Source of the DNA: Mesorhizobium zhangyense | GTDB taxonomy: Bacteria; Pseudomonadota; Alphaproteobacteria; Rhizobiales; Rhizobiaceae | Length of the DNA: 64,000 bases | NCBI RefSeq assembly: GCF_011045115.1 | Contig: NZ_JAAKZG010000007.1 | Location: forward strand, 186,001-250,000 | Reading direction: 5' to 3' | Part shown: positions 17,872-27,273 of the stretch, in pieces | Layout of the letters: the number at the start of each line of letters is the position of its first letter | Position numbering within the stretch: the first letter of the stretch is position 1 | Position numbers and translations under genes: made by a program | Notes under the pieces: generated by a model | The model's input: the letters and a program-made list of their open reading frames with translations, nothing else | Database searches by the model: none | What the model was told of the DNA's origin: nothing

Positions 17872-18498
17872 ATGAACGCAAGCCCGCAGAAATCGCCCTG
17901 GCCAAATGCCGCCGACCGCGAACGCGAGCGTGGCGAGAAACGCAATGCGCTTCTCAGTGCGGCAGTCCGTTCCTTCAACGAGCGTGGTTTCCATGCCACC
18001 TCGCTCGACGATGTGGCGGCTTCGCTGAACGTCACGAAGCCGACAATCTATTATTACTTCGCCAACAAGGATGAGATCCTCTTCGAGTGCGTCCGGCTCG
18101 GGCTGGATGGGATTCGGCAGATCGCCGAGGCGGTCGAAAATGCCGGCGGCAGCGGGCTGGACCGGCTTACGGCTTTGATGCGCGGGTATGCAGTCATCAT
18201 GACAAAGGATTTCGGCATGTGCGTGACCCGCACTGCCGATCACGAACTGTCCGAGGAAAGCCGGTCCCGCTTCCGTGCGCTCAAGCGCGAAATCGACATC
18301 ACCGTTCGGCGCGTCGTTGAGGATGGAATTGCCGACGGCTCGATCGCATCCGACGATGCGCGTCTCACGACATTTACGCTGGCGGGCGCATTGAATTGGA
18401 TCGCCAGATGGTACGAGCCGAACGGGCCTTTGACCGCTGAGCAGATCGCCGATTCATGCGTAAAGACCCTTGTGCAGGGCCTGGCTCCGCGATCCTAA
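17872..18498 (+). CDS. TetR/AcrR-family regulator
   Basis: Repressor-type regulator of 208 residues. The N-terminal HTH reads ALLSAAVRSFNERGFHATSL, DDVAASLNVTKPTIYYYFAN and KDEILFECVRLGL; the C-terminal ligand domain resembles regulators of fatty-acid or acyl-CoA genes (TFTLAGALNWIARWYEPNGP). The ATG at 17872 is chosen because the frame upstream crosses the operator. It likely senses an acyl-CoA intermediate of this island; that is inferred from context. Followed within 11 bp by the nitronate-monooxygenase-family gene. Confidence 0.9.
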   Translation: MNASPQKSPWPNAADRERERGEKRNALLSAAVRSFNERGFHATSLDDVAASLNVTKPTIYYYFANKDEILFECVRLGLDGIRQIAEAVENAGGSGLDRLTALMRGYAVIMTKDFGMCVTRTADHELSEESRSRFRALKREIDITVRRVVEDGIADGSIASDDARLTTFTLAGALNWIARWYEPNGPLTAEQIADSCVKTLVQGLAPRS

Positions 18499-18508
18499 GG
18501 ACAGTCTC

Positions 18509-19474
18509 ATGCCGGTTCCCCAGAATTTCGAAGGCCGCCTCAAGCTTCCCGCAATCGCGGCGCCGATGTTCCTGGCTTCCGGGCCCGATCTCGTGGTGGA
18601 AGTCTGCCGCTCGGGTCTGGTCGGCACCTTTCCAGCGTTGAACCAGCGCAGCAGCGCCGGCTACGCGGAATGGCTCGAAGAGATTGAAGCGCGGCTGGCT
18701 CCGGCCCCGCACGCCGCGCCGCATGGCGTCAATCTCATCGTTCACAAATCAAATCCACGCCTTGCCGCCGACCTTGAGGTGACCATCCGCCACAAGGTGC
18801 CGCTGGTGATCACGTCGTTGGGCGCGGTGAAGGATATTGTCGAGGCAGTGCATTCCTATGGCGGGTTGGTGTTCCACGACGTCGTCAACCTGCGGCACGC
18901 GCAAAAGGCGGCGGAAGCGGGTGTCGATGGCATAATCGCCGTCAGCGCCGGTGCGGGCGGCCATGCCGGAACGCTAAGTCCTTTCGCCCTGGTGTCGGAG
19001 ATTGCGTCGTTCTTCGACGGCACCATCATTCTTTCGGGCGCATTGAGCAATGGCAGGCAGATCGCGGCGGTGCGCGCTATGGGCGCCGACATGGCATATC
19101 TGGGCACGCGGTTCCTTGCCACCAAGGAGTCGATGACAGCTGATGCGCAGAAGCAGATGATGGTCGAAAGCCGGGCGAGCGACATCCTGTACACGCCAAA
19201 CATTTCAGGCATTCACGCCAATTTCCTGCGGCAGAGCATCGTTTCCGCTGGCCTGGATCCTGACAATCTGCCCGCGCATGGAAAGCTCGACATGAGCAAT
19301 GAAGCCAGAGCCTGGAAGACTGTCTGGTCTGCCGGGCAGGGTGTCGGCGGCGTTGCCGACATTCCGGGGGCAGCCGATCTCTGCGAGCGGCTCATCGCGG
19401 AGTACGATGCCGCAATCGGCCAGTTCCGCAACGACCCCTTTTCACGCCGTCGCGAAAAAATGGCTATCGGCTGA
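18509..19474 (+). CDS. Nitronate monooxygenase / 2-nitropropane dioxygenase family flavoprotein
   Basis: TIM-barrel FMN protein of 321 residues. Family motifs are LPAIAAPMFLASGPDLVVE, GLVGTFPALNQRS, GVNLIVHKSNPR, DGIIAVSAGAGGHAGTLSPF and the phosphate-binding ILSGALSNGRQIAAVRAMGADMA area. Family members oxidise nitronates, and relatives in acyl-CoA clusters act as flavin reductases or oxygenases on CoA esters. With no nitro-compound genes nearby, a role on an acyl-CoA is more likely. It lies between TetR and an enoyl-CoA hydratase gene in one transcript. Confidence 0.85.
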   Translation: MPVPQNFEGRLKLPAIAAPMFLASGPDLVVEVCRSGLVGTFPALNQRSSAGYAEWLEEIEARLAPAPHAAPHGVNLIVHKSNPRLAADLEVTIRHKVPLVITSLGAVKDIVEAVHSYGGLVFHDVVNLRHAQKAAEAGVDGIIAVSAGAGGHAGTLSPFALVSEIASFFDGTIILSGALSNGRQIAAVRAMGADMAYLGTRFLATKESMTADAQKQMMVESRASDILYTPNISGIHANFLRQSIVSAGLDPDNLPAHGKLDMSNEARAWKTVWSAGQGVGGVADIPGAADLCERLIAEYDAAIGQFRNDPFSRRREKMAIG

Positions 19475-19485
19475 ATGGAGCTGAA

Positions 19486-20268
19486 ATGACAAAGCCTGTC
19501 CTGCTGTCGGTCGAAGCCGGAATCGCCGAGATACGTTTCAACCGTCCCGAGCGGTTGAATGCACTGGACCGGGATTTGGCAGACGGTTTTGCCGATGCGG
19601 TCATTGCGACGCTTGCCGAGCCGTCGGTGCGTGTCATCGTCGTATCGGCGGAAGGCCGCGGCTTCGTCGCAGGCGGAGACCTGGGCCATTTCCAAGCCGC
19701 GGATGACAAGAGCAGGGCGGCTGATGAACTTATCAGCTCCATGCACGGGGCGATCAAGATGTTGGCGGCGGCCCCACAGATCGTCATCGGCAGTCTGAAA
19801 GGCGCGGTCGCGGGCGGCGGCATGTCTCTGGCACTCAGTCTCGATCTGCTCGTAGCCGCCGACGATACGGCGTTCAATCTTGCCTATGCGCGGCTCGGAA
19901 CATCACCGGACTGCGGGGGGTCATGGAGTTTGCCCCGGCTGATAGGGTATCGGCGCGCGTTGGAAATCGCGCTGCTGTCTGAAACCATCAGTGCCGACGA
20001 GGCGCTAAGGCTCGGCCTCGTGAACCGCGTTATGCCCCGCGCAGAGCTCGAAACCGCGACCAGGCAGCTGGCGGAAAAACTGGCGGCAGGCGCACCAGCG
20101 GCGCAGGCGCATATCAAGCGGCTGTTCCGTTCAAGCCTGGAAAGCAGTTTTGCCGAACAACTCGATGCCGAGGCGGACGCATTCGCGGCTTGCGCATCGA
20201 CGGCGGATTTCGCCGAAGGAATCGATGCGTTTTTCGCAAAGCGCAAGCCTGTCTTTACCGGACGCTAG
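19486..20268 (+). CDS. Enoyl-CoA hydratase/isomerase family protein, PaaG-like active site
   Basis: Crotonase-fold enzyme of 260 residues. Oxyanion segments are GFVAGGDLGHF and LKGAVAGGGMSLALSLD. Both hydratase Glu positions are replaced (Met and Tyr), while the Asp in LGTSPDCGGSWSLPRLIG matches the acid/base Asp of PaaG-type and delta3,delta2-enoyl-CoA isomerases. A double-bond isomerase or ring-rearranging role is therefore more probable than hydration. It starts 11 bp after the preceding stop, behind TGGAGCTGA. Confidence 0.87.
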   Translation: MTKPVLLSVEAGIAEIRFNRPERLNALDRDLADGFADAVIATLAEPSVRVIVVSAEGRGFVAGGDLGHFQAADDKSRAADELISSMHGAIKMLAAAPQIVIGSLKGAVAGGGMSLALSLDLLVAADDTAFNLAYARLGTSPDCGGSWSLPRLIGYRRALEIALLSETISADEALRLGLVNRVMPRAELETATRQLAEKLAAGAPAAQAHIKRLFRSSLESSFAEQLDAEADAFAACASTADFAEGIDAFFAKRKPVFTGR

Positions 20269-20285
20269 CACACGGGATCAAATTC

Positions 20286-21410
20286 ATGACCAAACACGCC
20301 TTTATCGCCGGCTATGTCCGCACGCCCTTCACTTTTGCAAACAAGGGCGCGCTTTCGTCGGTGCGCCCGGACGATCTCGGTGCGCATGCCGTTCGCGAAT
20401 TGCTGAAACGAACCGGTGCGCCCGGCGAAGAGATCGAGGATGTGATTTGGGGCTGCGCCTTTCCCGAGGGCGAACAGGGCCTGAATATGGGCCGGATCGT
20501 CGGTATGCTCGCGGGCTTACCCGAACAGGTCGCCGGCGCGACCGTCAACCGCTGGTGCGGCTCGTCGATCCAGGCGGTGCAGATGGCTGCCGGCATGCTG
20601 GCAATGAATGCGGGTGAGGCCTTCATCTGCGGAGGCTCGGAAAGCATGTCGCGCGTGCCGATGATGGGTTTCAACCCACAGCCTCACCCGAGCTGGGATC
20701 AGCAAGCGACAGAAGCCTACATGAATGTCGGCCTCACGGCCGAGCGCGTGGCGCGGCAATTCGCGGTGTCGCGTGAACAGCAGGACAGCTTCGCCTTTGC
20801 GAGCCATTCCAAGGCGCTCGCGGCGCAGCGGGACGGGCGGCTTGCTGCAGAGATTTCTGCGGTGGGCGAGGTCACGCAGGACGGTTGCGTGCGCGAAACA
20901 TCGATGGAGCGCCTTGCTCAACTCAAGACGGTGTTCATGGAAGAGGGGAGTGTAACCGCAGGTTCGTCTTCGCCAATGACCGATGGCGCTACGGCGGTGC
21001 TCGTCTGCAGCGAGGAATTCGCGCTGCGGCATGGTCTTGAGTTGCTGGCGCGCGTCGAAGCATTCGCGGTTTCGGGCTGCGCGCCTGGCATCATGGGGAT
21101 GGGGCCTGTCGAATCCTCGCGCAAGGCGATGGCACGCGCCGGCATTTCAATGCGCGATATCGATCTCGTTGAGATGAACGAGGCGTTTGCCGCGCAGGCC
21201 GAAGCCTGCCGCCGTGAACTCGGCATAGCCGAGGAAAAGCTCAACATCGATGGCGGGGCCATTGCGCTCGGCCATCCGCTCGGTGCGACGGGAGGTCGGC
21301 TGGTGGGCAAATCCGCGATGCTGCTGAAGCGCGAGAAGGCAAAGCGCGCGCTTGCCACGCAATGTATCGGCGGCGGCATGGGGATCGCGATGATCCTGGA
21401 AGCTGCCTAG
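20286..21410 (+). CDS. Thiolase (acetyl-CoA acyltransferase)
   Basis: Thiolase of 374 residues cleaving 3-ketoacyl-CoA with CoA at the end of a beta-oxidation round. Nucleophilic Cys91 is in NRWCGSSIQAVQMAAG, His in IALGHPLGATGGRLVG, and the second Cys in ATQCIGGGMGIAMI; NEAFAAQAEA is also present. The ATG at 20286 follows the hydratase gene by 17 bp. An in-frame extension from 20190 overlaps the hydratase gene and is rejected. Last gene of the TetR transcript. Confidence 0.93.
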   Translation: MTKHAFIAGYVRTPFTFANKGALSSVRPDDLGAHAVRELLKRTGAPGEEIEDVIWGCAFPEGEQGLNMGRIVGMLAGLPEQVAGATVNRWCGSSIQAVQMAAGMLAMNAGEAFICGGSESMSRVPMMGFNPQPHPSWDQQATEAYMNVGLTAERVARQFAVSREQQDSFAFASHSKALAAQRDGRLAAEISAVGEVTQDGCVRETSMERLAQLKTVFMEEGSVTAGSSSPMTDGATAVLVCSEEFALRHGLELLARVEAFAVSGCAPGIMGMGPVESSRKAMARAGISMRDIDLVEMNEAFAAQAEACRRELGIAEEKLNIDGGAIALGHPLGATGGRLVGKSAMLLKREKAKRALATQCIGGGMGIAMILEAA

Positions 21411-21501
21411 TCGCCGGTTTCGCGTTCTCAGGCTCGCAAAAGCACTTTTATATCCGGGGTTGAGAGCTCCGGGGGACGCCTGTGTTCGCCCGCAGGAAGG
21501 A

Positions 21502-21518
21502 TGTTCATATAGTGGGAC
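21502..21518. promoter_or_regulatory. 17-bp IclR-type motif, copy A
   Basis: TGTTCATATAGTGGGAC, a variant of GTnCCA-N5-TGGnAC. It lies about 165 bp upstream of the substrate-binding protein gene and 129 bp centre-to-centre from copy C in the same promoter region. Confidence 0.5.
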
Positions 21519-21630
21519 AATTGGAGCGCTGTAACTTCTTCTCTTGGCCGTGAGATCGCGCGTTCGAGGCATGATTCGGCAAAATACCGTTGACGGAATA
21601 GATGAATTGATGCAGATTTGCTTTTCAGTC

Positions 21631-21647
21631 GTACCATATATTGGAAC
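21631..21647. promoter_or_regulatory. 17-bp IclR-type motif, copy C
   Basis: GTACCATATATTGGAAC, the most symmetric copy (GTnCCA/TGGnAC arms). It ends 34 bp before the GTG of the binding-protein gene, overlapping the expected promoter or transcription start of the transporter-ligase operon. Confidence 0.6.
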
Positions 21648-21681
21648 AAACTGACGCTACGACTTTTGGGAGGGAGTGCAG

Positions 21682-22926
21682 GTGAAGTTATCTCGTCGGT
21701 CTTTTATCGCGACGTCAGTCGGGGCCTTGGCAGTCGCGCGCGGGTTTCCTGCGATCGCGCAATCCGGGCCCATTCGTATCGGCTGCATAACCACGCTTTC
21801 GGGTGCTGCCAGCATTCTCGGCAAGCCCCAGCATATGGGCATGGAGATTGCCGCCAGGAAGTTGAATGAGGCGGGCGGCATTCTCGGACGCCAGGTCGAG
21901 ATCGTCGTTCGTGACGATCAGTCGAAGCCGGATATTGCGGTTGCAGCCGTTCGTGAACTCGCTGGCGATGGCGTCAACATCTTCGCCGGTGTTCTGGCAA
22001 GTCCGGTGGCTTTGGCCATTAGCGGCATCGCTGAAGAGCTGGACGTCGTGTTCCTCAACGCGGCCTCTCACGGAAACAACCTTACGCATGAGAATTTCCG
22101 CAAGAATTACTTCCGCGTGACCGATTATTCGGCAATGCGCATCTCCGCTGCATCGCGCCTCATGGCGGAGAAATATCCCCATGTGACGAAATGGGGTGCG
22201 ATCATCCCGGACGCCGAGATCGGACGTTCGACGATGGCTACCTTCCAATATGGATTGCCGAAATATCACAAGGAACTGAACAACCAGGAGGTCTCGATCA
22301 ACGACCCTGTGGTGGTCAAGTTCGGAGCGACGGATTTCCGCAACGCCGTTTCCACGCTGATGAGTTCCGATGTCGACGGAATTTTCATTGGTGTCGGCGG
22401 GGGTGACGAGGTCGGCTTCCTTCAGCAGGCCGGGCAGCTTGGCCTGTCGAAGAAGGTAAAGGTCTACGTGAGCTCCGGCAGCGATTTTCAGGTTGCCAAG
22501 GCCTTGGGCAAGCGCACTCCGGAAAACTACTGGAGCGGGCACCATTGGTATTTCGGTGCGTATCAGGACAACCCTGTTTCCAAGGCTCTCTACGATCAGT
22601 ATGTGGCCGACACCGGCGACAAATTCCCCGACGGCTTCATCGGCATGGGTCATACCGCGATCACGGCGGTCGCTACCGCTGCTGCCAAGGCCAAAGATCT
22701 TTCCACCAAAGCACTGGTCGGTGCGCTAGAAGGGCTGACCTTCGAGGGCGTCAAAGGCAAGGTGACGCTTCGTGCCGAGGATCACCAGGCGCTCTGTGAT
22801 GTCAACTATGTCAAGCTCGGCCCGGATGACGGCGAATTGGGTTGGAAAGTGTCCGACTTCTACAAGACGGACGGCACCGATCTCGCAGGTCCGGCGACGC
22901 CGGGTGTGGCAATCAAGTTCCAATAG
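21682..22926 (+). CDS. Liv-type ABC transporter substrate-binding protein, Tat-exported
   Basis: Periplasmic receptor of 414 residues, type I fold (LivJ/LivK, amide/aromatic acid subgroup). The N-terminus KLSRRSFIATSVGALAVARG is a twin-arginine signal. Family landmarks: IGCITTLSGAASILGKPQ, AARKLNEAGGILGRQVE, VVRDDQSKPDIAVAAVREL. Of two in-frame GTG codons the one at 21682 is preferred because GGGAGGGAG lies 6 bp upstream. First gene of a seven-gene transcript and likely to bind the carboxylate or CoA precursor degraded by this island. Confidence 0.9.
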   Translation: MKLSRRSFIATSVGALAVARGFPAIAQSGPIRIGCITTLSGAASILGKPQHMGMEIAARKLNEAGGILGRQVEIVVRDDQSKPDIAVAAVRELAGDGVNIFAGVLASPVALAISGIAEELDVVFLNAASHGNNLTHENFRKNYFRVTDYSAMRISAASRLMAEKYPHVTKWGAIIPDAEIGRSTMATFQYGLPKYHKELNNQEVSINDPVVVKFGATDFRNAVSTLMSSDVDGIFIGVGGGDEVGFLQQAGQLGLSKKVKVYVSSGSDFQVAKALGKRTPENYWSGHHWYFGAYQDNPVSKALYDQYVADTGDKFPDGFIGMGHTAITAVATAAAKAKDLSTKALVGALEGLTFEGVKGKVTLRAEDHQALCDVNYVKLGPDDGELGWKVSDFYKTDGTDLAGPATPGVAIKFQ

Positions 22927-22992
22927 ACAGAGCTGGATAGCGGGCCTTGACCAGGCCTGCTATCCGTCCTGCACACGGGTAAGTGACCCTTC

Positions 22993-24651
22993 ATGCTGAG
23001 ACGAACCGATACTGGCTGGGTGCTGCCGGAGGCTGGCGCGCGTGCGCAGGAATATCTCTCTTCCGGCGAATGGAGTTCTGAAAGCCTCCATGACATCGTG
23101 CTCAGGCGCCTCGGTGAAGATCCCGATCATCTGGCGGTGATCGACGATCGCGTCAGAATGACCAGAAGCGCGCTCTATTCCGATGCACTTCGTCTTGGCA
23201 GCGCTCTTGTCGGGCGGGGGCTCGGGCCTGGCTCGGTGGTGTCGTTTCAGCTGCCGAACTGGCACGAGGCCTGCGTTATCGGCCTGGCGAGCGCACTTTA
23301 CGGGTTTGTTCTCAACCCCTTGCTGCCAATGTATCGCGAGCACGAGTTGAGCTTCATCCTGTCGCAATGCCGTTGCGACGCGCTTTTTATTCCGGCCAGT
23401 TTTCGAAACACGGATTTCGAAGCGCTGTTAGCGCGGGTCGATTTCGAGACGAAGCGCGAGGATCGCATATTCCGGGTCAGGAGCGGGCGGGAGGACGTCC
23501 CCACCTTCGAGGCTCTGCTGAGCGAAGGTGATGATATTATCGAGCCGCCCGCAGTGGACAATGCGGATGTGAAGATAGTCATCTACACATCCGGCAGCAC
23601 CGGCCGGCCGAAAGGCGTGCTGCACAGTCACCATACGCTGCACGCGTTCGTGCAGGAGGGCGCGCGCTTCTGGGGCATCGATGGCAACGATCGCATGTTC
23701 ATACCTTCGCCGGTGGGCCATGTCGGCGGATCGATCTACGCTTTCGAAATGCCGTGGTTCACCGGAGCAACCGCCATACTGGCGGATACGTGGGACGCGG
23801 ACCAAGCGGTCGATGTCATCGACGCTGAAGGTGCGACTTTCTTTGCTGGGGCCACGCCCTTCCTGCAAGGATTGCTGGATGCCGCGTCATCTCGGGGCAG
23901 CCATCTTCCCACTCTCAGGCGTTTCGTCTGCGGCGGCGCGAGCGTGCCGGTTTCCCTGATCGCCCGCGCGCAGGACCACTTCCGCAATGCGGTCATCTCG
24001 CGCGCCTACGGCTCGTCCGAAGTCCCCATCATCTGCCCGGGCATATTTACGCGTAACGATGCGGTCCATGGCCAAACAACGGATGGAGAGATCAGGGTCG
24101 AGCTGGTGATCGTGGACTCCGACGGCAGGCCTGTCAAGGCGGGCGACAGCGGCGACATTCTCGCGCGATCGTCGCGGATGTTTCTCGGATATATCGATAC
24201 CGACGATGAGGCGGGACAGTTCACCCCGGACGGTTATTTCGTCATGGGCGATGTCGGGCGCAGGATCGACGGCCGGTTTCTCGAGATCACCGGCCGCAAG
24301 AAAGAAATCATCATTCGGCACGGCGAGAACATCAGCCCTCGCGAAATCGAAAACGCGCTGCTCTCACATGAGGCGATCTCAAGTGCTGCCGTCGTCGGCG
24401 TGCCGGATGCCAGAACCGGCGAGCGCGCCGTGGCGTTCGTTGCGCTTAAGCCGGAGAAGGCGTTTTCGATGGAAGCGATGCGGTCGTTTCTTTCCGAGTT
24501 TGGCATGGCCCGCCAGAAATTCCCGGAGGAACTTCACATCATGGATCGCCTGCCGACGAATTCGATTGGAAAGATCCTCAAGGAGCAGTTGAAGGCGAGT
24601 CTGGTCCGGCCTGCTCGGCCTGATGTGGGCAGCTGGGAGGCATCACAGTGA
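22993..24651 (+). CDS. Acyl-CoA synthetase (AMP-forming), cyclic or medium-chain acid type
   Basis: ANL-superfamily ligase of 552 residues that adenylates a carboxylate and transfers it to CoA. P-loop IYTSGSTGRPKG at about 197-208, SRAYGSSE as the A5-like motif, DGYFVMGDVGRRIDGRFL with hinge ITGRKKEIIIRHGENISPRE, and catalytic Lys near residue 526 in PTNSIGKILKEQLK. Its stop overlaps the start of LivH (GTGA at 24648), so it is translationally coupled to the importer. Substrate not deducible; relatives include cyclohexanecarboxylate-CoA ligases. Confidence 0.9.
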   Translation: MLRRTDTGWVLPEAGARAQEYLSSGEWSSESLHDIVLRRLGEDPDHLAVIDDRVRMTRSALYSDALRLGSALVGRGLGPGSVVSFQLPNWHEACVIGLASALYGFVLNPLLPMYREHELSFILSQCRCDALFIPASFRNTDFEALLARVDFETKREDRIFRVRSGREDVPTFEALLSEGDDIIEPPAVDNADVKIVIYTSGSTGRPKGVLHSHHTLHAFVQEGARFWGIDGNDRMFIPSPVGHVGGSIYAFEMPWFTGATAILADTWDADQAVDVIDAEGATFFAGATPFLQGLLDAASSRGSHLPTLRRFVCGGASVPVSLIARAQDHFRNAVISRAYGSSEVPIICPGIFTRNDAVHGQTTDGEIRVELVIVDSDGRPVKAGDSGDILARSSRMFLGYIDTDDEAGQFTPDGYFVMGDVGRRIDGRFLEITGRKKEIIIRHGENISPREIENALLSHEAISSAAVVGVPDARTGERAVAFVALKPEKAFSMEAMRSFLSEFGMARQKFPEELHIMDRLPTNSIGKILKEQLKASLVRPARPDVGSWEASQ

Positions 24652-25520
24652 CTGCGCAGATCGCGTTCGCCGCAGCCAACGGCATTGTCCTTGGCATGGC
24701 GGTATTCCTCGTCGCCGCCGGCCTCACGCTGGTCTTCGGAATTCTGAAGGTCTTCAATTTCGCTCATGGAAGCTTTTTCATGATTGGTGCCTATATCGCA
24801 CATGCGATTACCGGCCAGGATCCTTCCTCGCTACCGTATTTTCTTTTTGCGGCTTTCGTTGCAGCGCTTGCCGTTGGTGCGATGGGGATCGCTACCGACA
24901 CCTTGGTGCTGCGCCGCCTCTCCAGCGTCGCGAACGACTATACGCTGATTGCGACCTTCGCCATTCTTCTTCTGTGCGACGGCGCCACGAAAATGGTCTT
25001 CGGCCAGGATATCTATGCTGTCTATCCCCCAGCGGTACTCGATCAGACGATGGATGTCGGAATCCTGCTGACCTATTATTCCGTATTCATCGTCGCCTGC
25101 GGGATAATCGTGTTCGTGCTGCTGGAACTGGGGCTCAACAGGCTGTGGTTCGGCAAGCTCGTTCAGACGGTGGCGCGAGACCCGTGGATGGCTGGTGTGA
25201 TCGGGCTGCGCGTGCAGCGCCTGAAGCTCGTCAGCGTCGGCGTCAGCTTTGCGCTGGCCGGTCTTGCCGGTGGTCTTCTGGTAGCCAACCAGAGCCTTTC
25301 GCTTAGCCTTGGACACTCATACCTTCTGCTCGCCTTCAACTCGGTCATCGTCGGCGGGCTTGGAAGCATACGCGGCGCCTTTGTTGCCGCACTGATTTTC
25401 GGCCTGTTCGAAAGCTTCAACTCGCTCCTTCTTCCGTCGATGCCGGGAACCGTGTCCTACATGGTTCTCATCGCGGTGATCCTGTTGAAGCCCGAAGGCC
25501 TTTTCCCGGAGCGGACATAA
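24648..25520 (+). CDS. Branched-chain-type ABC permease (LivH family)
   Basis: Inner-membrane permease of 290 residues, GTG start. LivH features are AANGIVLGMAVFLVAAGLTL, VFGILKVFNFAHGSFFMIGA and the EAA-like loop around GVIGLRVQRLKLVSVG; it ends LKPEGLFPERT. About eight helices. Its stop overlaps the ATG of LivM by one base (25520). Confidence 0.92.
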   Translation: MTAQIAFAAANGIVLGMAVFLVAAGLTLVFGILKVFNFAHGSFFMIGAYIAHAITGQDPSSLPYFLFAAFVAALAVGAMGIATDTLVLRRLSSVANDYTLIATFAILLLCDGATKMVFGQDIYAVYPPAVLDQTMDVGILLTYYSVFIVACGIIVFVLLELGLNRLWFGKLVQTVARDPWMAGVIGLRVQRLKLVSVGVSFALAGLAGGLLVANQSLSLSLGHSYLLLAFNSVIVGGLGSIRGAFVAALIFGLFESFNSLLLPSMPGTVSYMVLIAVILLKPEGLFPERT

Positions 25521-26512
25521 TGAACGGCAGCTCATTCATGCGTCCAGCCGTTATCTTGCTCTTCGTTGCCGCTCTCGCTGCCGCCCCATTTGCGGTTAAT
25601 CAGGGGCTATTGTTCCTCATTGGCATCGCGATGCTGCAGGCGATGTTTGCGCTCTCGTGGAATCTCATGTTCCGCTATGCCGGCCTGGCATCGTTCGGGC
25701 ATGCGATGTTCTATGGCATCGGTGGCTATGCGGTCGCGGCCATCATCTTTCATGGGTTCCCGCTGCCGTTTCTTCTCGCAATCCTGCTCTCGACGGCAAT
25801 CGGGGCCGTCGTTGCGTTTGTTGTCGCGCTGATCGTTCTCCAGCGAGCGGCGGGAATTCAGCTCGCGGTTCTTACATTGGCGCTGTCGCAGCTGGTACTT
25901 CTCTTCGTCAGCTACACCGACTTCCTCGGACGCGATGACGGCCTTTCGGGCCTTGCGCGCCCGGTTCTCGATTTCGGTTTTTTCACTCTCGATCTCCGGT
26001 CCCCGACCGCATTCTACTACTTCATCATGGTTGCATTCGCCCTGGTGACTGCCGGCCTGTTGTGGTTCGTCTCGGGGCGCTTCGGGCGCGTTCTGCTTGC
26101 CGTTCGCATCGACAGCGAGCGCGCCGCATTCCTGGGCGTGGATGTTCGGCGCAAACGTATTTTCGTCTTTACACTGGCAGGCGCCATCGCCTCCTTTGCC
26201 GGCGCGCTGGCCGCTCCGTGGGCGCAGATCATATCCACCGACAGCATGTCGTGGTTCAATTCCGCGCAGCCCATGCTCGCCACGCTGCTTGGTGGCGCTG
26301 GCTCCTATTGGGGGCCGGTGATAGGGGCCTTCGGCCTGATCCTCGTGAACTACTTCACGAGGACTTTTGTCGGCCTGTCCGAGTTCATGGTCGGTGGCAT
26401 TCTTCTCTTCGTCGTGTTGCTCGCCCCGTCGGGTATTGCCGGGTTCTTTGAAATGCTCCGCAGGATGCGCAATCGAACCCGCACCGCCAGTGCCCGGGAG
26501 CACAACCAATGA
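25520..26512 (+). CDS. Branched-chain-type ABC permease (LivM family)
   Basis: Inner-membrane permease of 330 residues pairing with the LivH protein. Recognised by ALSWNLMFRYAGLASFGHAM, FYGIGGYAV, RIDSERAAFLGVDVRRKRIF (EAA loop) and MLATLLGGAGSYWGPVIGAF. Its stop overlaps the LivG ATG (ATGA at 26509-26512). Confidence 0.92.
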   Translation: MNGSSFMRPAVILLFVAALAAAPFAVNQGLLFLIGIAMLQAMFALSWNLMFRYAGLASFGHAMFYGIGGYAVAAIIFHGFPLPFLLAILLSTAIGAVVAFVVALIVLQRAAGIQLAVLTLALSQLVLLFVSYTDFLGRDDGLSGLARPVLDFGFFTLDLRSPTAFYYFIMVAFALVTAGLLWFVSGRFGRVLLAVRIDSERAAFLGVDVRRKRIFVFTLAGAIASFAGALAAPWAQIISTDSMSWFNSAQPMLATLLGGAGSYWGPVIGAFGLILVNYFTRTFVGLSEFMVGGILLFVVLLAPSGIAGFFEMLRRMRNRTRTASAREHNQ

Positions 26513-27273
26513 GCGTTCTGGTCGCGAAGGGCATTCGCAAGACCTATGGCAGTCTGGAAGTGCTCAAGGGTGTCGATCTTTCGGTCGGGGCCGGGGAAAC
26601 CTTTGCCATCATCGGGCCAAACGGTGCCGGCAAGACGACCTTGTTCAAGGTGCTGACGGGAGAGGTCAGCGCGCAGGGTGGATCGGTCAGTTTTGACGGC
26701 AAGGATGTCACCAGGCTGCCGGCATTCGTTCGCGCCCGCATGGGGTTTGGCCGGACGTTTCAGGTCGCTCGCGTGTTCGGGGAGCTGTCGATCTTTACCA
26801 ACGTCGTACTGGCCATCGAAGCGCGCAAGGTGAACGGCGGCGAGTCGTGCGGCCGCTGGTGGGATTGGCGCCCATCGGCAGATACAAGCGACGAAGCACG
26901 TTCACTGCTTGAGAGTGTCGGCCTGGGTCGTCAGGGCGACGAGGAAGCGGGCCTGCTGTCACATGGCGATAAAAAGCGCCTCGAATTTGCCGTCACTCTT
27001 GCCGGCAAGCCGCGCATTCTCATGCTTGATGAGCCCACGGCGGGCATGTCGGCTGCTGATCGCAAAAGCACGACCAATCTGCTTCGCGACCTGAAGGCGA
27101 AGGGGATAACGATCATTATGACCGAGCATGACATGGACGTCATTTTCGATCTCGCCGACCGTCTCATGGTCTTGAACTACGGTGCGGTGGTCAGCCAGGG
27201 CGATCCGGTCACGGTGCGCGAGGACGAGATGGTCAAGCAGGTCTACCTCGGGAAAGGTGTCGGGCATGCTTGA
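26509..27273 (+). CDS. Branched-chain-type ABC ATPase (LivG family)
   Basis: Cytoplasmic ATPase of 254 residues. Walker A IGPNGAGKTTLF (about 37-48), LivG marker MGFGRTFQVARVFGELS, Walker B ILMLDEPTAGMSAADRK, switch His in IIMTEHDMDVIFDLADR. The signature reads LLSHGDKKRLEFAVTLA, with SHGDKK in place of SGGQQ, as is normal in LivG. Coupled to LivM and LivF by overlaps. Confidence 0.92.
   Translation: MSVLVAKGIRKTYGSLEVLKGVDLSVGAGETFAIIGPNGAGKTTLFKVLTGEVSAQGGSVSFDGKDVTRLPAFVRARMGFGRTFQVARVFGELSIFTNVVLAIEARKVNGGESCGRWWDWRPSADTSDEARSLLESVGLGRQGDEEAGLLSHGDKKRLEFAVTLAGKPRILMLDEPTAGMSAADRKSTTNLLRDLKAKGITIIMTEHDMDVIFDLADRLMVLNYGAVVSQGDPVTVREDEMVKQVYLGKGVGHA

Noticed and set aside
18509-21410. Complete steroid ring C/D (ipd) gene set
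   Set aside because: Only loosely similar components are present; IpdA/IpdB homologues are lacking and the nitronate-monooxygenase-family protein resembles a different subgroup.
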